A stretch of 22,580 nt of DNA, from positions 1-22,580 of the forward strand of contig PMLO01000222.1 of the NCBI GenBank assembly GCA_003158895.1, written 5' to 3'. This DNA comes from Propionibacteriaceae bacterium. GTDB lineage: Bacteria; Actinomycetota; Actinomycetes; Propionibacteriales; Propionibacteriaceae. Of this stretch, positions 7,673 through 14,167 are shown piece after piece. Position 1 is the first letter of the stretch. Every line of letters starts with the position of its first letter. Below the pieces are notes generated by a model. That model was given only the letters and a program-made list of their open reading frames with translations, was not told where the DNA came from and ran no database searches. A program made the position numbers and the translations under genes.

Positions 7673-7838
7673 CGGACCGTTTCCGGCGACGGACGACCTC
7701 TGCGGCGACCTTCGCGGCGTCGGCGAGATCCTTCGGGGTCGGTTGTGAGACGTCGCGTGCGCGCATGGCCCGGCTCGCGGATACCAGGCCCGAGACCCCG
7801 TCGCGACCGAGGCGCTGCTCGGGCTCCTGACCTGCCAT
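7659..7838 (-). CDS. Small conserved-looking actinobacterial protein, unknown function
   Basis: A 59-residue protein of unknown function: a short acidic and polar N-terminus (MAGQEPEQRLGRDG), a central SGLVSASRAMRARDVSQPTPKDLADA, and a basic helical end (AAKVAAEVVRRRKRS). I recall similar short proteins with an SRAMRARDVSRPT-like core in Nocardioidaceae, but this is memory, not a search. There is no membrane segment and no cysteine. The frame opens further upstream, but the ATG at 7838 is chosen because TACGCT (7846-7851, minus strand) lies exactly 7 bases before it, giving a leaderless transcript. The gene is divergent from the nei glycosylase, and its 3' end overlaps rpiB by 14 bases. Mostly alpha-helical by eye. 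A regulatory or scaffold role is possible but not supported. Confidence 0.65.
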   Translation of the reverse strand: MAGQEPEQRLGRDGVSGLVSASRAMRARDVSQPTPKDLADAAKVAAEVVRRRKRSVTQA

Positions 7839-7845
7839 ATTCGAG

Positions 7846-7851
7846 AGCGTA
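7846..7851 (-). promoter_or_regulatory. Leaderless promoter -10 of the 59-aa gene
   Basis: TACGCT on the minus strand with a 7-nt gap to the ATG at 7838. It is divergent from, and 22 bases left of, the TAGGCT element of nei, so both promoters share one short control region. Confidence 0.45.
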
Positions 7852-7873
7852 CGTCGCTGTCGGTCTCGCAACC

Positions 7874-7896
7874 TAGGCTGTCGCCGGAAAGGGAGG
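7874..7896 (+). promoter_or_regulatory. Promoter -10 and ribosome binding site of nei
   Basis: TAGGCT (7874-7879) is a likely -10. The ribosome binding site GGGAGG (7891-7896) lies 4 bases before the GTG at 7901 and supports that start codon. Unlike many neighbours this gene would have a short leader. Confidence 0.45.
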
Positions 7897-7900
7897 CCTC

Positions 7901-8749
7901 GTGCCTGAAGGACACCACATCCACCGGCTGGCGCTCGATCTTGAACGAGCGTACGGGGGCCGTCCCGCGCGCGTCTCGAGCCCCCAGGGCCGCTTCGCCG
8001 ACGCCGCAGAGCTGCTCGACGGGACCGTCATCGAGCGCGCCTATGCGGTTGGCAAGCACCTGTTCGTACAGTTCGCCGGAGACCGCGTCGTCCACATCCA
8101 CCTCGGCCTGATCGGCAAGCTGCGGCCGTTCCCGTGGCCGGGTGGGCCAGGGCAGGTGCGGTTGCGGATCGGAACTCCCGACACGGGCGTACACGACCTG
8201 TCCGGACCTCAGACGTGCGAGCTCATCTCGCCGGATGAGGCGGAGGCCATCGGAGCGGCATCCGGTCCCGACCCCCTCGATCCCGACTCGGATCGCGAGC
8301 GCGCCTGGCTGAAGCTCCACCGGTCCAGCAAGACGATCGCGGCCCTGCTCATGGACCAGTCGATCTTCGCCGGGGTCGGCAACATCTATCGGGCCGAGGT
8401 GCTGTTCCGGGCGGCTGTCGACCCGTTCCTGCCGGGCAAGGACCTGCCTCGCGCCACGTTCGACGCCATGTGGTCCGACCTGGTCGCCCTGATGCCGCAG
8501 GGCGTGATCGACGACAGGATCGACACGGTCAGGCCCGAGCACAGCCCGGAGGCGATGGGCCGCGACCCGAGGGTGGACCGCCATGGCGGGGAGGTGTACG
8601 TGTACCGGCGCCACGAGCAGGGCTGCCTGGTCTGCGGCACCCCTGTACGGCTCGAGCTCCATGCCGCCCGCAACCTGTACTGGTGCCCGCGCTGCCAGCC
8701 GTCCGGTGCGGACGGTACGAAGAAGCGCAGGGCCCGTACGAAGCGCTGA
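7901..8749 (+). CDS. nei: Fpg/Nei-family DNA glycosylase (AP lyase)
   Basis: A base-excision repair enzyme that removes oxidised bases and cuts the abasic site. The 282-residue product starts PEGH, giving the catalytic Pro2 and Glu3 of the family after Met removal. It has the beta-hairpin lysine Lys52 in VGKHLF, HIHLGLIGKLRPF, the helix-two-turn-helix FAGVGNIYRAEVLFR (156-170), and a C-terminal zinc finger Cys242-x2-Cys245-x16-Cys262-x2-Cys265 within LHAARNLYWCPRCQ. The tail is basic (KKRRARTKR). The start is a GTG, fixed by GGGAGG and by the need for Pro at position 2. Sequence and context (rpiB just upstream) match M. tuberculosis Rv2464c, annotated Nei/Nei1. Lesion specificity is not determinable from sequence. 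Confidence 0.92.
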   Translation: MPEGHHIHRLALDLERAYGGRPARVSSPQGRFADAAELLDGTVIERAYAVGKHLFVQFAGDRVVHIHLGLIGKLRPFPWPGGPGQVRLRIGTPDTGVHDLSGPQTCELISPDEAEAIGAASGPDPLDPDSDRERAWLKLHRSSKTIAALLMDQSIFAGVGNIYRAEVLFRAAVDPFLPGKDLPRATFDAMWSDLVALMPQGVIDDRIDTVRPEHSPEAMGRDPRVDRHGGEVYVYRRHEQGCLVCGTPVRLELHAARNLYWCPRCQPSGADGTKKRRARTKR

Positions 8750-8816
8750 GCCGCGACCGGGGGAGTCATCACACGTCAACACGTGGCCGGGCGGGCACTG
8801 ACGCCTGCTGCGTGGC

Positions 8817-8822
8817 TACGTT
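8817..8822 (+). promoter_or_regulatory. Leaderless promoter -10 of the hexose-6-phosphate mutarotase gene
   Basis: TACGTT with a 6-nt gap to the ATG at 8829; no ribosome binding site is visible before that ATG. Confidence 0.45.
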
Positions 8823-8828
8823 GGCGTC

Positions 8829-9656
8829 ATGACTCTTGACGCTCCGCGCCAGATCCGTACCGATCGCTCCGTCGCGGAGGTGTACGACTACGGCGCGCAC
8901 GTGTGGTCCTGGGCGCTCGACGGTGAGCCTGTGCTGTGGACGAGCGCGGAATCGGTGTTCGAGCAGGGCAAGGCACTGCGTGGCGGCGTGCCGATCTGCT
9001 GGCCCTGGTTCGGCCCTGGCCGCACCGGGGACCTCACACCCGCCCATGGGTTCGCCCGGATCAGCGACTGGTCGCTCGACGGCAGGGTCGACGTCGCGGA
9101 TGCGGAAGTCCTCACGTACGTCCTGGGCCCTGACGACGCGCCCGACGCGTTGCCCGGCGAGCGCTGGAGGGTCACCTATGTGGTCAGCATCGGCGACGAC
9201 CTCGACCTCGCACTGACGGTGGAGAACAGGGGCGCCACCCCGTTCTCGTACGAAGTGGCGCTGCACACGTACCTCACGGTCGGCGACGTCCGGCAGGTGG
9301 CGATCGCGGGCCTTGACGGCGCCCCGTACCTCGACAAGGTCACGAGAGCGCGGGAGGTCCAGTCGGGCGACGTCACCATCACCGCGGAGACCGACCGCGT
9401 GTACGACCGAGCAGGCGAGGTCGTCGTCACCGATCCGGTGCTCGGGCGGCTGCTCCGGATCTCCACCGACGGTGCGGCAAACACGGTCGTGTGGAACCCG
9501 TGGGTCGCCAAGGCTGCAGCCATGCCCGACTTCGGAGACGGCGAGTGGTCAGGGATGCTCTGCATCGAAGCCGGGAACATGTTGGAAAGCGCTGTCACCC
9601 TCGAGCCGGGGGCCTCGAGGACCGTTCGCTACCGGCTGGCCGTCGAGGGGACGTAA
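8829..9656 (+). CDS. D-hexose-6-phosphate mutarotase-like protein (YeaD family)
   Basis: A 275-residue member of the YeaD branch of the aldose-epimerase superfamily, which equilibrates anomers of hexose 6-phosphates. Typical features are the early RGGVPICWPWFG (51-62), the conserved histidine in TPAHGFAR (His73), the catalytic His146 in VALHTYLTVGD, FLDK-like YLDK (167-170), TVVWNPW (219-225), and Glu247 as candidate base in CIEAGNM. This set differs clearly from galM in the same window, so the two are paralogous enzymes acting on phosphorylated and free sugar. The ATG at 8829 has TACGTT 6 bases upstream and is likely leaderless. A binding-protein gene follows after 128 bases. Family assignment is firm; the sugar phosphate used is inferred. 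Confidence 0.88.
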   Translation: MTLDAPRQIRTDRSVAEVYDYGAHVWSWALDGEPVLWTSAESVFEQGKALRGGVPICWPWFGPGRTGDLTPAHGFARISDWSLDGRVDVADAEVLTYVLGPDDAPDALPGERWRVTYVVSIGDDLDLALTVENRGATPFSYEVALHTYLTVGDVRQVAIAGLDGAPYLDKVTRAREVQSGDVTITAETDRVYDRAGEVVVTDPVLGRLLRISTDGAANTVVWNPWVAKAAAMPDFGDGEWSGMLCIEAGNMLESAVTLEPGASRTVRYRLAVEGT

Positions 9657-9693
9657 CCGTTTCCAGCTTTTCCGTAACGATTCATGGCCAAGT

Positions 9694-9713
9694 CTTGGCA
9701 AGCGCTTGCAAGA
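9694..9713. promoter_or_regulatory. LacI-family-type operator
   Basis: The perfect 12-bp palindrome GCAAGCGCTTGC (9698-9709), centred on CG, lies inside a longer imperfect repeat (CTTGGCAAGCGCTTGCAAGA). This is the classic shape of a LacI/GalR-family sugar-repressor site. It sits about 30 bases upstream of the TACTAT -10 of the binding-protein gene, at or just above the -35. No LacI-type gene is in the window, so the repressor is encoded elsewhere. Confidence 0.7.
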
Positions 9714-9739
9714 CGTGGTCACAGCCGACGGAGAACTCG

Positions 9740-9745
9740 TACTAT
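9740..9745 (+). promoter_or_regulatory. Promoter -10 of the sugar-binding lipoprotein gene
   Basis: TACTAT is close to the consensus, with a poor -35 (TGGTCA, 9716-9721) at 18 bases. A strong ribosome binding site GGAGG (9776-9780) follows. The weak -35 next to the operator fits a repressed, inducible gene. Confidence 0.5.
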
Positions 9746-9784
9746 CGACGCGAAGGGGTACCTCGAACATCACACGGAGGATCA

Positions 9785-11089
9785 ATGACGACCCGCAGAA
9801 CCTTCCTTGCAGGAGCCGCAGCCACTGCGTCCGTCGCCGCTCTCGGCGCGTGCAGCAGCTCGAATACCGGTTCCGCTACACCGACTGCTGACGACACCAG
9901 CCCTGTCACCCTGCGCTTCGCATGGTGGGGCAACGACGTCCGCAACAAGAACACCGCTCAGGTGATCGCGGACTACATGAAGCTCCACCCCAACGTCACG
10001 ATCACCGGTGAGCCCGGCGTCTGGGCGAGCTACTGGGACAAGCTGTCGACGCAGGTCGCCGGCAACAACGCCCCCGACATCATCCAGATGGACGAGCAGT
10101 ACATCCGCGACTACACGAAGAAGGGGATCCTCGCTGACCTCAGCAAGCTCTCCATCGACACGAGCAAGTTCGCGAAGGGCCTCGTCGCCACCGGTACGGT
10201 CACCGGCAAGGTCACCGCGCTCTGCGCCGGCATCAACGCCCTCTCGATCGTCGCCAACCCGGCCCTGTTCACCAAGGCGGGCGTCGACCTCCCCGACGAT
10301 AAGTCCTGGACCTGGGACAGCATGATGCAGCTGTCCGCCGACCTCACCTCGAAGCTGGGTTCCGGCCACTACGGCATGTCCGGCGCCCTCTTCGGCGACT
10401 CCGTGGCTCGCGCCTGGATGTTCCAGAAGGGCAAGAGCCTGTTCACTGACACCGGTTTCGGCTGGCAGCCCGCGGACATGCAGTCGTTCCTCGAGCTCAT
10501 GGTGAAGTACCAGGCCGCGAAGGCGATCCCGTCCGCGGCAGAGAACGCCCAGGACTTCAGCACCGCCCTTGCCCAGCAGATGTTCGGCGTCGGCAAGGTC
10601 GCCATGGTTCTCACGTGGTCGAACCAGATCGCTGCTCAGCAGGCTGCTGTCGGCACGGACTGCAAGATCCTTCGGCTCCCGTCGCAGACCGGCGTCACCA
10701 AGGACTCCGACCTCTGGTACAAGTCGGGCCAGTTCCAGTCGATCAGCGCGAAGTCCAAGAACCAGGCCGCTGCGGCCAAGTTCCTCGACTACTACTTCAA
10801 CAACCTCGACGCAGGCAAGGTCATGCTGGCCGAGCGTGGACTGCCGCCGAACACGGACGTCCTCGCCTCGATCAAGTCGTCGCTGGGCAACGCCGATCAG
10901 AAGGCTGCGACCTACATGAGCGACATCGCCGGAGAGCTCCACGACCCGCCGGTACCGCCGCCCCCCGGCGCCTCGACGTTCCAGGCCATCATGGAGCGGT
11001 ACGTCGAGAACGTGCAGTTCGGCAAGATGACGCCTGCCGACGCCGCACAGAAGATGTACGACGAGGCGAAGGCTCAGCTCAAGAGTTGA
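9785..11089 (+). CDS. ABC transporter extracellular sugar-binding lipoprotein
   Basis: A 434-residue solute-binding protein of the carbohydrate (family 1) type, anchored outside the membrane, that would deliver sugar to an ABC importer. The N-terminus has a twin-arginine-like start (TTRRTFLAG, Arg4-Arg5), a hydrophobic stretch, and the lipobox LGAC with Cys23 as the lipid attachment site, followed by a Ser/Thr-rich linker. The mature part shows VTLRFAWWGNDVRNKNTAQVI, the usual NAPDIIQMDEQYIRDY, and DAAQKMYDEAKAQL at the end. A proline run (PPVPPPPG) precedes the last helices. The frame is open further upstream, but GGAGG lies four bases before the ATG at 9785. No permease or ATPase gene follows; a terminator does, so this is an orphan binding protein. 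The ligand is unknown; the LacI-type operator suggests an oligosaccharide or pentose. Confidence 0.93.
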   Translation: MTTRRTFLAGAAATASVAALGACSSSNTGSATPTADDTSPVTLRFAWWGNDVRNKNTAQVIADYMKLHPNVTITGEPGVWASYWDKLSTQVAGNNAPDIIQMDEQYIRDYTKKGILADLSKLSIDTSKFAKGLVATGTVTGKVTALCAGINALSIVANPALFTKAGVDLPDDKSWTWDSMMQLSADLTSKLGSGHYGMSGALFGDSVARAWMFQKGKSLFTDTGFGWQPADMQSFLELMVKYQAAKAIPSAAENAQDFSTALAQQMFGVGKVAMVLTWSNQIAAQQAAVGTDCKILRLPSQTGVTKDSDLWYKSGQFQSISAKSKNQAAAAKFLDYYFNNLDAGKVMLAERGLPPNTDVLASIKSSLGNADQKAATYMSDIAGELHDPPVPPPPGASTFQAIMERYVENVQFGKMTPADAAQKMYDEAKAQLKS

Positions 11090-11110
11090 TCTGCGTCCCG
11101 TAAGGCATGG

Positions 11111-11138
11111 AGGGCGTGGGGCTTCGGCCCCACGCCCT
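11111..11138 (+). terminator. Strong hairpin terminator after the binding-protein gene
   Basis: An 11-bp perfect GC-rich stem (11112-11122 with 11127-11137), extended by one A-T pair, closed by the stable tetraloop TTCG, 21 bases after the stop. An alternative outer pairing is CGTAAGG (11099-11105) with CCTTACG (11136-11142). There is no long T-run, as is common for actinobacterial terminators. Confidence 0.85.
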
Positions 11139-11168
11139 TACGCTTTCCCCCGGGTACAGGGAGAGACG

Positions 11169-12626
11169 ATGACGATCACAGCTGCGCATCCGGAATCGGC
11201 CGGTGACGGATCCGTACGCATCGGCGCCTCGGGCCCGACGATCGGGATCGTGCTCCCGCGACACGCCATCGGTGCAGAGGGGTCCGATGCCCTCGACTGG
11301 GTGTCGCGGACGACGACTGACGCGGATGAGGTCGAGACCGAGTACGCCTCGGGCCCGCTCCGCGCGGTCGTACAGCACGACGGCGGGGATTCGTCGTGGC
11401 GCATACGGGCCAGCCTGGCCAACTCCTCGGACGACCCGGTCTCGGTCTCGACGGCCCTGCTCGCCGTACGTCCCGGCGACGGCCAGGCGTGGGTGTGGGC
11501 GGCAGGCTCTGCCGGGCTGGTGGTGCTCGTCACCCGCGACGGCGACCTGTGGGCGTTCTCGCTGAGGCGCGGGACGCTGACGCGCCAGGCAGGCGACGTG
11601 GTCTGGCTCGAGGCCGGTACGTCGTTGGCGCCCGGACGCCGCGTCACGATCGAGCTGGTCGGTCGCAGATGCACCGGCTGGGACGAGGTCGGCTCGATGC
11701 TGCCCGCATGGCTCCCGCCCCTCGCCGTACGTGGCGGGGAGCCGATCGACCTGGCACTGCCCGACGCCGGCGTCGTCGCGCCTGGCTGCACGGTCGGCGA
11801 AAGGTCTGACGGTACGGAGATCCACGGCGAGGGCCTGCAACGGGCGAGCGTGCACGGCGCGTTCGGTGAGGTGCACCTCGACCTCGCTTTCGCGCCTGCG
11901 TTGACCGAAGCCGTCGATGCGGCGGCCAGGCAGCTCGCACGCCTGGTCAGGGAGGTTCCCGGCGCCGTGCACCAGCTGGACGACACCGGTCCGGAGGGAC
12001 GCGCCCGCGGGCTGGACCGTACGGCCAGACGCCTCGTCGTGCTCCAGTCGGCGCGCAGCCACGATGCGGCCGACATCGTCCGGGGCTGGCTGTTGTCTGG
12101 TGTCACGGACCTCCTGGGGTCAGGCGGTACCGCGGGGCCGTTCACTCTCGCGGCCTTGGCGGGGGAGGCGCAGCGCCGGGACGACCCGCAGGCCCTGCAG
12201 GCGCTCCTCGACGCGTTGCCGAGCGCGGAGGCCCAGCCCGGAACGGTGCTGGCGTTGACCCGCGTCTGGGCCGTGCTCTGGGGGCTCGGACAGGATCCTG
12301 AGCCTGTACGACAGGCGCTGGCGTGGGTCTTGGCTCAGCCGGCACGTACGAGGCTGGAGGCGATCGAGCGCGCACTGGTGACGGGGAACAAGGATGCCGC
12401 CGCCGAGCTGCTGGCAGCCCTCGGGGGTGGCCTTCCCGGTGCGTCCGTGCCCGAACCCGAGGTGTGGGAGGCGGCGTACGAGGTGGCGCTGGTCTCTCTG
12501 ATCCCGGACGAGGATCCAACCGCCCCCCGTGTCGTACAGGCTGCGGAGATCGCTGCTCGCCGACTCACTGCGCAGGACCCGAACGACGCGGACGTGCTCG
12601 CGTGGCTGCTGCTGGGAGAGCGCTGA
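11169..12626 (+). CDS. Unrecognised two-part protein, 485 aa
   Basis: I do not recognise this family. The first half (about residues 1-255) is rich in alternating beta-strand patterns (for example RIRASLANSSDDPVSVSTALLAV, GQAWVWAAGSAGLVVLVTRDGDLWAFSLRRG) and looks like a beta-sandwich, perhaps of the sugar-mutarotase or glycosidase-accessory type. The second half (about 260-485) is Ala/Leu-rich and helical with repeat-like pairs (REVPGAVHQLDD, AQRRDDPQALQALLDALP, DPEPVRQALAWVLAQP), resembling TPR-type or helical-hairpin repeats. No signal peptide or membrane segment is seen, so it is probably cytosolic. The ATG follows AGGGAGAG. The gene follows a terminator on the same strand and ends exactly where the convergent acetyltransferase stops (TGATCA, 12624-12629). 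No function is proposed beyond a possible binding role. Confidence 0.75.
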   Translation: MTITAAHPESAGDGSVRIGASGPTIGIVLPRHAIGAEGSDALDWVSRTTTDADEVETEYASGPLRAVVQHDGGDSSWRIRASLANSSDDPVSVSTALLAVRPGDGQAWVWAAGSAGLVVLVTRDGDLWAFSLRRGTLTRQAGDVVWLEAGTSLAPGRRVTIELVGRRCTGWDEVGSMLPAWLPPLAVRGGEPIDLALPDAGVVAPGCTVGERSDGTEIHGEGLQRASVHGAFGEVHLDLAFAPALTEAVDAAARQLARLVREVPGAVHQLDDTGPEGRARGLDRTARRLVVLQSARSHDAADIVRGWLLSGVTDLLGSGGTAGPFTLAALAGEAQRRDDPQALQALLDALPSAEAQPGTVLALTRVWAVLWGLGQDPEPVRQALAWVLAQPARTRLEAIERALVTGNKDAAAELLAALGGGLPGASVPEPEVWEAAYEVALVSLIPDEDPTAPRVVQAAEIAARRLTAQDPNDADVLAWLLLGER

Positions 12627-13412
12627 TCAGCTCCGGTGCCACATGTACGGCACGGTGGTCGTGATCGGGATCATCCCGCACGCCTCGAGGATGACGCGGC
12701 TCATGACGGTGCAGTCCGCGTACAGGTAGCGGGCGCCATATGCCTTGGCCTCGCGGGCGCGCGCCTGGGTGAGCGCCCTGTACACACCGTGGCGACGCCA
12801 GTCCTCGCGGATAGCGCCGCCCCAGAGGCCGGCGAAGTCCGTACCAGGGACGCGGTCGAGGCGGCCGCTGCCGATGACCTCGCCGCCGGCTTCGGCGAAC
12901 CACAGGTCCACGTACGGGTTGTCGAGGCGGCGCAGCGTCATCTCGACCATGCGCGGGATCGGGCCGAACACGCCGTTCTGGAAGTCGACGACGCGCTCGA
13001 CATCGGTCCGGATGTCACCGCCGTCGCCGACCCGATGCAGTTCGACACCGTCCGGGACCGGATCGTCGCCCGCGAGGCCCTCGATGAGCCCGGCCATCAC
13101 GGTCTCGCGCTCCTGCGGGCGGAGCCCGTGGTCGGCGAGCAGCGTGCCGAGGTTGCGTGGGTCGTCGTGGTCGCGCGTCTTCCACTCGAACTCGGTGATC
13201 TGGGGATCCGAGGCGAAGCTCGCGACGGTACGGGTGATGAGGGCGTCGAGCTCGATCGATGTCAGGGCGCCCAGACTCCGGTACGTGACGAACCCCCGGC
13301 TCGGCATCCGCGCGATCCACAGCGGGCCGTCCGTGCGCACGTCGTCGAAGTCCGAGACCTCGACCGACTCGCGCAACTGGGCGTCATACGCCGCGAGGAG
13401 ACCGTGCCGCAT
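12627..13412 (-). CDS. GNAT-like N-acetyltransferase, 261 aa
   Basis: A probable acetyl-CoA-dependent transferase of the GNAT superfamily, cytosolic. The C-terminal half has the fold's landmarks: VDLWFAEAGGEVIGSGRLDRVPG as strands 2-4, LWGGAIREDWRRHGVYRALTQARAREAKAYGARYLYADC as motif A and the following helix and strand (RRHGVY in place of the canonical R/Q-x2-G-x-G/A), and SRVILEACGMIPI as motif B. The N-terminal half (about 1-125) is not a clear GNAT domain and may be a degenerate second one. I chose the ATG at 13412, not an earlier in-frame one: TAGAGT (13420-13425, minus strand) lies 7 bases upstream and the homology-like region begins with MRHGLLAAYD. Substrate unknown. A second GNAT gene lies 94 bases upstream on the same strand. 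Confidence 0.75.
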   Translation of the reverse strand: MRHGLLAAYDAQLRESVEVSDFDDVRTDGPLWIARMPSRGFVTYRSLGALTSIELDALITRTVASFASDPQITEFEWKTRDHDDPRNLGTLLADHGLRPQERETVMAGLIEGLAGDDPVPDGVELHRVGDGGDIRTDVERVVDFQNGVFGPIPRMVEMTLRRLDNPYVDLWFAEAGGEVIGSGRLDRVPGTDFAGLWGGAIREDWRRHGVYRALTQARAREAKAYGARYLYADCTVMSRVILEACGMIPITTTVPYMWHRS

Positions 13413-13419
13413 GAGGCGA

Positions 13420-13425
13420 ACTCTA
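13420..13425 (-). promoter_or_regulatory. Leaderless promoter -10 of the 261-aa acetyltransferase
   Basis: TAGAGT on the minus strand with a 7-nt gap to the ATG at 13412, which decides the start; no ribosome binding site is present. Confidence 0.5.
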
Positions 13426-13506
13426 GCCAATCCGAGGGATGGCACCGTTGCTCCTTGTCGATCCGGTGCTGGTGGGTCGATGGAGCCCCTCGTGTGACGA
13501 ACGATC

Positions 13507-13947
13507 TCAGGCCCCGATCGAACCGCCGGTGGACCCGTCGAAGCGACGTCCCAGGACCATCGTGTCCTGCTCCTCGTAACCGAGCGCACGGTAGAAACCG
13601 ACGACGGCCGTGTTGGTCCGGCGGATCATGACGTGCACCTTCGGCATCCCGCGGTCGATGATCCATTCCTCGGCGGCAGTCATGAGCGCGTGGCCGATGC
13701 CCTCACCGCGGTGATCGGGGGCGGACGCGACGTAGTAGACCCAGCCTCGGTGACCGTCCACGCCGACCATGGCGGTACCGATGAGAGCACCGCCCTCGTC
13801 GTACGTGCCGAGCACGGCCGACGACGGCCCCTCGACGGCGCGCGAGAAGTCGGCGTACGGGTCGTTCCAGGGCCTGGTGAGGCCGCACTTCTGCCACAGG
13901 GCGATGGCGTTGTCGGCGGCTTGCTGGTCGAGCTCCACGATCTCCAC
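13507..13947 (-). CDS. YpeA-like GNAT acetyltransferase
   Basis: A 146-residue single-domain acetyltransferase resembling E. coli YpeA throughout: LWQKCGLTRPWNDPYADF (18-35), IGTAMVGVDGHRGWVYYVASAP, the acetyl-CoA loop HRGEGIGHALM, and FYRALGYEEQDTMVLGRR near the end. YpeA-type proteins are cytosolic; their substrate is not established as far as I know. The start is a GTG at 13947: TACTCT (13955-13960, minus strand) lies 7 bases upstream, so it is read as leaderless. The gene begins only 25 bases after the 3' CCA of tRNA-Gly on the same strand, so read-through from the tRNA promoter may also express it. The acidic and serine-glycine C-terminus (RRFDGSTGGSIGA) is unremarkable. Confident of family, not of role. 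Confidence 0.88.
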   Translation of the reverse strand: MEIVELDQQAADNAIALWQKCGLTRPWNDPYADFSRAVEGPSSAVLGTYDEGGALIGTAMVGVDGHRGWVYYVASAPDHRGEGIGHALMTAAEEWIIDRGMPKVHVMIRRTNTAVVGFYRALGYEEQDTMVLGRRFDGSTGGSIGA

Positions 13948-13954
13948 GAACCGC

Positions 13955-13960
13955 AGAGTA
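13955..13960 (-). promoter_or_regulatory. Leaderless promoter -10 of the YpeA-like gene
   Basis: TACTCT on the minus strand, 7 nt before the GTG start and 12 nt after the tRNA 3' end. Confidence 0.45.
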
Positions 13961-13972
13961 GCGATCGAGCAC

Positions 13973-14046
13973 TGGAGCGGATGACGGGAATCGAACCCGC
14001 ATGATCAGCTTGGAAGGCTGAAGCTCTGCCATTGAGCTACATCCGC
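13973..14046 (-). tRNA. tRNA-Gly (anticodon TCC)
   Basis: Reading the minus strand, a full cloverleaf folds. The acceptor stem is GCGGATG with CATCCGC. The D arm is GCTC-AATGGCA-GAGC, the anticodon stem TCAGC/GCTGA with loop CTTCCAA (anticodon TCC), and the T arm CGGG-TTCGATT-CCCG. The discriminator base is T, as expected for bacterial glycine tRNA, and the CCA end is encoded. It reads GGA codons (and possibly other glycine codons by wobble). The 74-nt length is normal. No duplicated 3' end that would mark an integrated element was seen in the window. Confidence 0.96.
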
Positions 14047-14067
14047 GTGGCCTCGGGGGCCGCAATG

Positions 14068-14095
14068 ATGCTACCGGACCGAGGGCGTGGGCAAC
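14068..14095 (-). promoter_or_regulatory. Probable tRNA-Gly promoter
   Basis: On the minus strand, TAGCAT (14068-14073) is a good -10. GTTGCC (14090-14095) at a 16-base distance is a plausible -35. The element lies 21 bases before the mature tRNA 5' end. Confidence 0.45.
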
Positions 14096-14154
14096 CACAG
14101 CGCTGGTCGCTGACATGGTCGTTCGGTACGAACACTGGGCGCGCACCGTCTGAG

Positions 14155-14160
14155 TAGGGT
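14155..14160 (+). promoter_or_regulatory. Leaderless promoter -10 of the patatin-like gene
   Basis: TAGGGT with a 7-nt gap to the ATG at 14168; no ribosome binding site is visible. Confidence 0.45.
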
Positions 14161-14167
14161 TCCGCAC

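Noticed and set aside
9655..9690. Second LacI-type site near AACCGTTTCC
   Set aside because: Only one half-site is present and no matching arm lies at the right distance; it could be chance.
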